Positions 55,346 through 64,000 of a stretch of 64,000 bases of DNA are shown piece by piece. The first letter of the stretch is position 1, and every line of letters starts with the position of its first letter. The notes beneath the pieces were generated by a model, which was given only the letters and a program-made list of their open reading frames with translations, made no database searches and was not told the DNA's origin. The position numbers and the translations under genes were made by a program. This DNA comes from Pinus tabuliformis. Taxonomy: Eukaryota > Streptophyta > Pinopsida > Pinales > Pinaceae. The stretch is taken from positions 762,228,720-762,292,719 of the forward strand of contig CM062813.1 in the NCBI GenBank assembly GCA_031772625.1, in the 5' to 3' direction.

Positions 55346-58300
55346 CCCAACTCCACCCCTCCAAGGTCAAGTGACATGCCTTTTCACATTGATGAATCAC
55401 TATATATTGAGCCTATTTTCTCTCATCTAAGGCACACTTTGAATCTATCTTTTTCTCTGTGGAACCTTGTGGATATGAGGCTCATTAGCTCTGTGGAAAC
55501 TCGCATACCTATGGCACTAATATTCTATGGGACCTTGTGTACCTATGGCACTAATCTTCTATGGAACCTTGTGGACTTGTGGCACTAATATTCTATGGAA
55601 CCTTGCGGACCTATTGCACTAATATTATATGGAACAATGGGAACCCGTGGCATCAAATTTCTATGAAACCTTTCAGACCTATGGCAATAAACTTCTTTGG
55701 AACCTTGCAAGTCTAAGGCATTGGCTATTTTGTGACTCATGTGAGTTCTAATACTAAGGAAGAGGCTGAAATTCTTCCCCTCTATCGCAGACTTTGATTA
55801 TGAACCAACGTTGATTATTTCTCTCTCCTTTGACTAGTTTTGACTTGGAAAACATTGAGGTCAGAGATTGATGTTTTGATTGGAATATTATAATGTACAT
55901 TTTGGTGAATTGAACTTTCTCTCATAAGGTATGATTTTTTGGGTTTTCCCCTTGTGGGTTTTTCCCTGGCCGCTGGCCTAAATTTTGGTGTTTATTGTCT
56001 AATTGTTTACTCTGATCTCTATTGTTTCTCTACTGTTAATGGTTGAAAATTTTCATGTATAACTTCTTGATGATTGGAATGCTCTAAAGAAGTGAAATTG
56101 TATCATTGGAAGTAGTTATTAGTTTGAAATTTTGTTCTAGTCTTGATGGCACTAGAAAATCAACATGGTATCACAGATATGATGAAGAAATGAGCATGAG
56201 ATCACTCTTAAAGAGATATTATACTCATTTGAAGAATATTGATCATCTACACCTAAGGAATCCTTGAATATTGGGTTGATTCTGTTTTCCCTAGTTAGAT
56301 TTGTCCTTGTTTGAGAGGCTAAGCTATCTGATCAAATGTCTTAGAAAAATGATCAAAGTTTTGTTATGAAAGAAGTGGATGGTTTCAATATTTGAGATCA
56401 AAAGCCTCTAAGAAAAATGGTCAAAGTTCCCTCATCATGGAAAAATGATTTTCTCATATAGTTAAGAGATAAGTTTGAAGAACTGGTGTATTTAAGTTAT
56501 GGAGTTATCTCATCAAGCTTAAAAGAACAACCCTAATCATTCTAGTTTCAAGTCTTGACTTGTCAATAAAGATAACACTAGAAAGTTGTCTCTATGTTTA
56601 GACTGAGGTTAATTACCAATGTTCCTAAATACTTCAGGATTAGTTGAAGACCTCAGGAATAGTGATAGAATATTGAATCAATATCCAAAATTTATTTATA
56701 CAAAAATGTTTGAAGAAGGTCAAAATAAGATCTAGGTTTTGACTGTGTTTAATTAAAGTGTTTTCTAGATATAACAACCCTCCGAAAGGAAGAAAAATAA
56801 GCTTTAGAAAGGTTTAATCTCCTTAGACCAACCTCATGTGAAGGCCTAACCCTTTGGAGGCACTCATACCTCTCCTTGAATCTATGTATGAGAACACTCC
56901 TCCATCGAAAGTCACTTCAATATGTCTTGTGATCTTTGTGGCTCCTATACGAAATTTGAATCTCTCGTACAAAGTTTTGCGGCTCCATACTTACGAAATT
57001 TTGTGGTTAATCATGCAAATTCTTGTGTCTTTGTAGCTCATCATGATACAAAGTTTTGATTTTTTGATCCAAAGTTTCAAAGGTTGAGGACAAGGCCCTC
57101 CTAGAAACCTAAAGTTGACTTTGGACACTTTTGAGCAAGTTTTTCTTGGCATCTTAGAGGATTAACCAGGAAAATTGTGGAAGTTTGTCTTAAGTCTTCT
57201 ATCTTGACTAAAGTATCAATCAACACCTTGTTAAGAAGCCAAGCTTTTACTATTTCTAAAGGTGTAGTCAAAAGGAAGTTTGAAATCCTCCCTTGCATGG
57301 TATGTATCTTCTAACAAATTATTTTGCTCAAAATCAGGTTTTTATTGGTTACATTCTTAAGAGTTCTATATATGAGTAGAAGCACACTGAATTTTATAAT
57401 GGCACTGAACATATTTGTATTAGCGTTGAAGTATATTGCTTGATGATAATGATCTAAGAACTAACGTAAAGTTTGATGCCTCTTATTCTTAGATGAGAGG
57501 TATAACCCTTTTCTGGAATATTTTGATCAATAAACCCATATAGAAAGTATTGAAGTTATCAAGTTTGAATTTGAAAGTTCAGAGATGACAATCAATTATT
57601 GTCATTCAATATTGAAGGCTGAAGTGTTGAACTGATGAAGTTTCCTCGTTATTGATCTTCAAGGAAACATTTGTTTTTGGGTGTCATGAAAATCTATGAC
57701 AGGAGAATTGATATTAGTCTTTCACATATCGCAGTATTATGACGTTAAAGTATGGTATATCTCACACTGTTAAAAGATTTTTATTTATAAAATATGGATA
57801 CTTTTTTTCAAAAGAAGGAAGAAAGGTATCTTTGCCAGAAATCATGATTACAACAGAAAATAGGTCGAGTCCCTCTTTAAAAAAAAATTATAGTAGTCCT
57901 TAGATATTGGTTGAGTGTATTATTACCAAATTCTTAGAGAACCAATGCCATATGTACTTATGTGGAAGAATCCATCATGTTGTAGGTCTAAAGGATGATG
58001 TTTCCTTTGAATTTGAGGAAAGTTTACAATGAAAAATAAAGCTTGAATCCATCTTCAAATATGAGAATCAAAATCTTCTTGATGATGAAATTTATGTATG
58101 AGGGTTGAAAGGATAAATTTGATCAATATAATTGATCAATGGATACATTGACTGATATGATCATCCCTAGATTATATGCTACTACAATAATTTTGGGAAA
58201 CCAAATTTGGAATGATTAAGAATCATCGTCAAGATCATTGAGACTCTAGGAAGACTATGAGTTTTGAATTTGAATTGTTAGACATTTGAATTTCTAGGGT

Positions 58301-60420
58301 TTGTAAACCTTAACAAGATGCTAAATAACAAATCCCTAGGGCTGATAATTCATAATACTGATATTAAAAATAAGAATGATGAAGTTGGGAATGAATACAA
58401 GGATGAGTGGATTTGTAAACCCTAGAATAAACTTGAAGAATTATTAGGGTTTGGAGTAAAAACCCTAGCTAATCAATTGTATCCCCGCCTAAGAAATTAA
58501 AGTTGGAAAATAAATCCTAGGGCTTATGGATTTATTGCTTCTGCTTGAATTTAAAAAAACCTAGCTCCAAGAAGGAATGGCATGATGATGATGATGTGGA
58601 CGCGGTTAATTTGCAAGAAGGCTAAAGATCAAGATGGAGTTGACATGTTCTCAAAAGATAAGTATCACGTATCTCTCTTGTTTTAAATAATTATTGTTGT
58701 TTGTTATTATTATTGTACTTGTATATGTTGTTTGGTTGTATTTGTTCTTCCTTGGTCTCCTAGTGAGTATTATGAGTACATGATGAAGCCTACCAAAGGT
58801 TATGGAAATAGATGAAAATATTTGAAGAACAAAGACAAGAAGACTTTTGTTGAGATATATCGTATTACATAAGCTTTAGACTCAGAGGGAGCATACAAGA
58901 TTAGCATGATTAAAGCATGCTTTGATCTATGATGAAAAGAAGTCAATTGTGACTTCCAAGATGAATATAACTAGAAGTTTTGAAGAGCGATGTTGATCCA
59001 TTGATAAAGATGAACCCGTGATTTTGATTTATGTCAAGGGTTGATGACCTCATTGTCCAGTGTAAGAGGGAGTTGATTGAAGGATCTTGGTCTAATGCAT
59101 GACTATATGGGATTAGAAGTATGAAAAAATATTGATGAAATCTTTATTGAGATCCTTCTCACATTTGGCATGATGGACAATGAGTCCATGGACACTCCCA
59201 TGATGATAAATTTAAAGAAATTGTGAAATTGTGATTTTTATATGATTGATCCCTCTATTTATCGCAAATTAATTGGTTCATTGAACTATTTGGTGAACAC
59301 CATACCCAATATTTGTGATGTTGTGGTCACATTGAGCCAATTCTTGGTTGAGTCGATCATGTACATTGGGTTGTAGTGAAACATATATTGAGATATCTAT
59401 GTGTCACCATTGTTTAGGGTTTGAGATATGTTTCTAATGGAAAATGGAAGCTGCATGGTTTTATTAATGTTTATTGGGTTGGATGCACTGATGTTAGAAA
59501 GAGAACTTTGTTGGGCTCTTCTAGGATTTCATGCTCGAGAAAGCAGCAATTTTTTTTTCTCGTAGTATGGCTAAATTTGAATATATAGTTGCTTGTTCAT
59601 CTTGTTGTGAAGTTGTGTGGCTTTGTAAGTTGTTTGCAAGTTGTTTGATCAAGTGTTGGAATTGAACATGATATATTGTATCAATCAAAGTTGTGTGAAT
59701 CTTTTTAAGAAATCTATTTTTTCATGACAAGTCAAAGCACATTGAGATTTGTACCTAGGATGTTGCCCAAATAAGAGTTGTGAGGCTCAAATTCATTTCT
59801 ATTGATGAACAGGTTGTTGATGTTTTGATAAAATCCACTATCCTAGATGAAGGTTGTTTTCTTTTGAGAGAAGCTTGGAATGATTGAGAATCTCTCTCTT
59901 GGAGAAAGAGATCTTTGATTGTATAGCATCATGAATATTTCTTGGGTTGTAGCTGAGAGACCATATGGTTGGGAAGATTATCACTCCCTTAGGTCAGTTG
60001 ACCAGGAGGTCAGTGAGTTTGGCCGGGGAGCTTGGTTTTGAGGCATGAAGTGATCCCTTAGGTCATGATGACTAAGAGACCAATGATTTTGGTTGAGGAC
60101 ATTGATTTTGTGATCTCACCCATAGGTAGTTACCAAGAAACCAGTGGATTTGTTGGGGATATTGACCTTAAGTTCCCTTCCTTGGGTTGTTAACTGAGAG
60201 GCAAATGATTTTGGCTAGGAAGTATGAGTGTTCTCCCTTAGGTCATGGACCAAGAGAATATATAGTCAAGGCTTGATATAGGAATTTCTCCCTTGGGTGA
60301 TGAACCGAGAGACCTTGTTTATGGTCGTAGAGATGGAACATGTGTACTATCTTGGTCATTATGCTTGATTGAGAAACCACTGCATATGGTTGGAGATTTT
60401 TGACTCATTGATTGATCCCA
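55346..60420 (+). mobile_element. Old Ty1/copia retrotransposon (copy C), cut by gypsy insertion
   Basis: 5' LTR 55346-56165 with the 34-bp array at 55458-55729, primer site at 56166, degenerate pol remnant about 59010-59890 (MAKFEYIV, EVVWLCKLF, FISIDEQVVDVLIKS), and hairpin repeats 59938-60420. It is interrupted at 60421 before its 3' LTR. Confidence 0.85.
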
Positions 60421-61815
60421 TGATCTAAGGATCTTTTGCTTGTAGATGTATTAAAAGAATCACATGTGAAAATTGCAGCTTAAAACAAGAATTTAATGTG
60501 AACACAAGAAAGAAGAAGAAACACATAAAGGCATGAAAAGAAGACAACAAGACTTGAAAACAGAGTTTGTCCAACTTGGACTATGTCTCCGGGCCCTACT
60601 CGATCAATGGGGAGGCCTTCATTCATTAAATGGCATGAAAAGAAGAGAATACAATCATCAGTTACATAAAAGGAGTCTTATACCTCCACTCTGGGAAATG
60701 GCTGAGAAATGGAGAACTCAGATGGATAAATGGATAGCACCACTACGTCTGTGGCATCGAGAGGGGCTAGAAACATATAAGATTTGTCCAATTCAGAGAA
60801 AATGCACTTTCGCCCTTTCCTGTAAGCTCTACCTCGAACGGCATGCCAAAAATCCTCTCCCCCGTACTTTTTCCAATCATCGGGCTTTTATAATGTCTCT
60901 TTTGTGACAAAGGCCACTTAAATCAAGGGTTGTTTTGTTCAGAATAGAAGCCAGTGGAGTAGAAGGATCGACAGGCTCAACTAATCACCGATAATAGCCT
61001 TTTTTCCGCTTGAAGCGATAATACACAAAAACCCGTAAAACACTAAAAATCCGACCAAAACCTTAAAAACCAGACTTCAAATATATCAAATCAGGCTTAT
61101 AGACCCATTGGGTCTGGCCCTTTATCACAAATCGCTGTCACTGATGTCAATGGCCCTGTATATCGGGGGATCGCCGATCGTCAATCGTTGATATGCCAAT
61201 TAGATCTGGACCATTGATCTGTTCCTTGATCGAACAACCCAGATTGCATCGCATGTCGCTATCGCATCACCCCTTGGTATCTGTGATCGTCGATCTCCTG
61301 ACCATCAATTTAATCCTGGTCGTTGATCTGCTTTCCGATCCGATGGCGGAGATTGCGCGTCGCTGATCAGCGTATCGCAATCGCAATGGCCCAGAGGTCC
61401 TGGTCTTATGCCTTGTGTTTCACCGACTCGATCCGCCGATGCTGATCGCTCCATCGCATGTCTTAAGTCCCCGATATTGCCGATAGCCTGCCTTCCTCCG
61501 ACCTGATATATCAGTGATCGCTGATCAGGGGTTTTAAAGGCCTTGCGTTAAGTCCACCCTTTGCACTTCTTCTGATGCGATTTTCCCTTTTAAGGCTAAA
61601 AACCCATTTTTTAGGGAAAAAGCCTCATTTTCCAAAGGAACAAGGCAATCTTCTTTCTGCCATAACTTCATCATCCGGACTTAGATTGGAGTGTCATTCA
61701 CACCGTTGGAATCAGGGTGACGAGCACTTCGATTTGATGTCAAGATACTTGCCTTTCTGCCACTTTGAATTTTGAGCTTTTCCATGCCATTGTATCTGAA
61801 GATCCACCTGGATCA
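60421..61815 (-). repeat. Ty3/gypsy 3' LTR (minus strand), 1,395 bp
   Basis: On the plus strand it starts TGATCTAAGG and ends CCTGGATCA, with inverted ends TGATC/GATCA. On the minus strand it follows a purine tract CTCAATGGGGAGGAT (61816-61830), as a 3' LTR should. A TATA-like TATAAAAG on the minus strand lies at about 60886-60893. It abuts copy C with no gap; the last bases of C, TCCCA (60416-60420), are the predicted target-site duplication. The 124-codon plus frame at 60533-60907 lies inside the LTR and is taken as chance. Confidence 0.75.
61165..61530. repeat. GATC-rich, CpG-rich island in the gypsy LTR
   Basis: I count 14 GATC sites between about 61168 and 61528 (about 1.4 expected by chance for 360 bp), many as CGATC, TGATCG or TGATCTG, and many CpGs in an otherwise AT-rich, CpG-poor window. 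The strings look like degenerate short repeats of an ATCGCTGATC type. Confidence 0.75.
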
Positions 61816-61830
61816 ATCCTCCCCATTGAG
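61816..61830 (-). promoter_or_regulatory. Gypsy polypurine tract (minus strand)
   Basis: Minus-strand CTCAATGGGGAGGAT lies directly before the LTR start TGATCC. Confidence 0.65.
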
Positions 61831-61856
61831 GAGCTTTTGGACTACCAAAAGCTTTA

Positions 61857-64000
61857 TTAGTCAATTGGCAAGTGAGGGAATTGTTCCCTCACTCTTTCCT
61901 TCTCCAGCCATTTTGCCTTGCTAGGGTGCATCCCCTTGAAACCAACTCGAAGGTATTCCACATATCCTGGCCATGAAGTCCTAGTTCTTCTGTCAAGGAT
62001 GATGTCTTCAGGTAACTCATCGAGATACTCTGGTGCAAACAAAGGCAATCCTCCTACAAATTCCATCGACACACTTTCCCATGGACGACTCGAAATAGGG
62101 AGTGGTGTGTAGAGCCCGAGTTTTCTATTAGAGGGCTTTGAAACAGAACACATCACACAACCCTTTTCATAGCCAGTCACAATGTTCTTCATATGAGGCC
62201 AAAAACAAAATCTTTGTACATGACATAAAGTCTTTTCAACACCAAAGCGTCCAGACACAAGAGAGGTGTGGGCCTCTTGAATTACATGTACTCGTTCCCC
62301 TGTGGGAATACACAACTTGCCTAGGTGATACAACAGTTTCCCCTGCAAGTGATAGTTGTCCACCTATGAACCATGGGTTAGTTTTGCATAAATCTCCTTA
62401 AAGTCATCATTGTTAGCATATTGTTCAGCATAACTCTCAAAAGATAACGAAGCATTATGCAAAATAATAGAAGTAGAAATAGGAGGGCGAGATAACATAT
62501 CCCACTTTATTGCTAGTGTCCTTCTTATACTTTATTACCAGATGAAACTGTTGAAGAAAACCCATCCACCTGAAATGACAAGATTGCTACAACTTGTTCT
62601 GTGACTGAAGATACTACAAGGGCTGATGATCCATATGGATGATGGTCTCCTTGCTGATCAAGTAGTGTTTCCACTTTTTCACACTCTGCACCAAGGCATA
62701 AAGCTCCTTGTCATAAGTGGGATAGTTTATCATAGCCTGAGAAAACTTCTCAGAATGGTAACATATCGACTTCTTTTGTTGCATTAGTACAACTCCCATG
62801 GCATAACCGTTGGCCTCTGTTTTGATCTTGAATGGCTGTTGGAGATCTGGTAAGGCTAAGACTGGCACGGTGCTGATCTTTTCCTTCAATGTTTCAAAGG
62901 AATTCTGTTGTCTTCCTCCCCATTGGAAGACCTATTTCACGCTTGTCAATGTGTGCATAGGTGCTGCAATAACAAAGAAATTGGCAATAAATCTCCTCCA
63001 ATACTGGACTGCACCTAAAAAACTATGGACCTCGGTTACACTAGTAGGCTTAGGCCAATTTACAATTGCTTCAACTTTAGAGGGATCAATTTTTAACTGA
63101 CCATGACCAACAATATGACCTAGGTAACCAAAGAGGTTTTCCCGAACTCACACTTTGACAATTTTACATAGAGTTTTTCTTTTTTCAATACATCAAGCAC
63201 TTTCTTCACATGGCACACATGTTCATTCAAACTTTTACTAAATACATGGATATCATCTAAATATACAAGAACAAATTCATCAATGAAAGGCCTAAACAGA
63301 TCATTCATGACCCTCATAAAAGTGGTTGGAGCATTGCAAAGTCCGAATGGGATCACCATCCATTCGAATAGCCCCTGTTTGGTCTTGAAGGCGGTTTTCC
63401 ACACATCCTGCTCTACAATTTGGACTTGGTGATAACCACTACGAAGATCCAATTTGGTGAAATAAACAGCATTCTTTAATTGATCTAATAAGTCATCAAT
63501 GCGTGGAAGAGGGTAGCAATTTTTCACCATGATTTTGTTTAGTGCGCGGTAATCCACACACATCCTCCATGTGTCATCTTAATTTGGCACTAAGACAATC
63601 GATGAACCACACGGGGAAGTGCTCGACCTGATGACCCCTTGTTCCAACAATTCCTGCACCTGCTTTTTTATTTCCTCCATCTCAATGGTCGACATCCTGT
63701 ACATGCCAATATTTGGTAAAGGAGTGTCATGTTGCAAATGGATTTCATGTTGGATTTCTCTCTTCGGAGGTAATCCCTTCAGTTCTTGAAACATCTCATA
63801 ATAGTTAGAAATTAATTCACGTAATTCTTGTTTATGTTCCTAATCACAACCCTAGAAAGCATCAACTACTTCTGCATCTTTTCCCCTTACAACCATAAGC
63901 ATGCAACCCTTACTGGAATTCACCAGCCTTTTCATTTGTCCTGCGCTTACAAGGCTGGCATTGATTTTAGTTTGATGAGCCCTTACAATATATTCTACCC
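61857..64000 (-). pseudogene. Ty3/gypsy pol, degenerate, integrase core deleted (runs off window)
   Basis: In minus-strand order: protease-RT linker 64000-63800 (VEYIVRAHQTKINASLVSAG); RT start 63794-63579 (YRMSTIEMEEIKKQVQELLE); RT 63563-63120 with MCVDYRALNKI, FTKLDLRSGYHQVQI and catalytic YLDD; RT end and thumb 63120-62890 in a shifted frame (GYLGHIVGHGQLKIDPSKVE); RNase H 62889-62614 ([19 protein letters not shown]); connection 62600-62370 with stops; integrase zinc-binding part and tail 62363-61857. In the zinc finger the second histidine is replaced by arginine (SGRFGVEKT, codon CGC) before CVMC. After SMEFVGGLP (usual catalytic Asp is Glu) the frame jumps to LDELPEDIILDRRTRT and a chromodomain-like VEYLRVGFKGMHPSKAKW, so the integrase core is deleted. 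It is inactive. Its 5' LTR and gag must lie beyond 64000. Confidence 0.9.

Larger units (their letters stand above)
45783..60420 (+). repeat. Tandem long-unit copy C, interrupted by a gypsy insertion
   Basis: Third copy, collinear with A and B up to 60420 inside the copia 3' non-coding region. There it meets the LTR of a minus-strand Ty3/gypsy element that starts TGATC. The rest of the unit (copia 3' LTR and 161-codon tail ORF) is not in the window and is expected beyond 64000. C shares the CACTA deletion and a 14-bp deletion in the copia 5' LTR with B, but shares the 6080-6910 AT-rich block and a nearly identical stretch of solo LTR with A, so it is a mosaic. Confidence 0.9.

Noticed and set aside
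60533..60907. 124-codon plus-strand ORF as a gene
   Set aside because: It falls inside the gypsy 3' LTR, opposite to the element's direction, and spans the LTR's TATA-like region. No domain is recognisable.
1..64000. tRNA, rRNA or known small RNA genes
   Set aside because: None recognised on either strand by eye. Primer-site motifs resemble tRNA ends only because retroelements use tRNA primers.

Overview
This window looks like repeat-dense nuclear DNA from a seed plant with a large genome. No intact cellular gene could be supported. The evidence is nested LTR retrotransposons of both superfamilies (several with tRNA-iMet-type primer sites), a CACTA DNA transposon with a Tnp2-type transposase, a PPR-gene fragment and a very AT-rich background. 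The species cannot be named from sequence alone; a gymnosperm-like nested-repeat landscape is only an inference.

The main structure is a tandem array of three copies of one long unit: copy A (1-29018, cut by the window edge), copy B (29019-45782, 16,764 bp) and copy C (45783-60420, interrupted). Each unit contains, in order: an exon-like ORF with a 33-bp repeat, a 158-bp tandem duplication, a PPR-gene fragment, a solo LTR of about 1.95 kb with target-site duplication ATTCA, a conserved 84-codon ORF on the minus strand, a 2-kb AT-rich tract, the right end of a CACTA transposon, an old Ty1/copia element, and (A and B only within the window) a tail with a 161-codon minus-strand ORF identical between the two copies.

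The copies differ by later events. Copy A keeps about 8.6 kb of CACTA interior (8327-16975): a degenerate Tnp2 transposase on the minus strand, a multi-exon relic on the plus strand, and between them a tract rich in motifs like those at the transposon end. B and C lack this interior. C has a clean GAAA microhomology junction, and B has a perfect 85-bp tandem duplication over the junction. Copy A also gained a 2.76-kb non-autonomous chromovirus inside the copia 3' LTR (24347-27106, TSD TTGAT). It encodes a truncated Gag, then after one in-frame TAG a protein made of a threefold protease/integrase-tail repeat, a piece of RNase H and a chromodomain. Copy C is interrupted at 60421 by a Ty3/gypsy element on the minus strand: its 3' LTR is 60421-61815 and its degenerate pol runs to the right edge of the window.

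Similarity among copies is patchy. A and C are about 99% identical over part of the solo LTR where B is clearly more distant. B and C share deletions in the CACTA and copia parts. A and B are almost identical in the tail. This points to gene conversion or unequal exchange after the array formed. Most short ORFs in the window are chance frames inside LTRs and AT-rich DNA.
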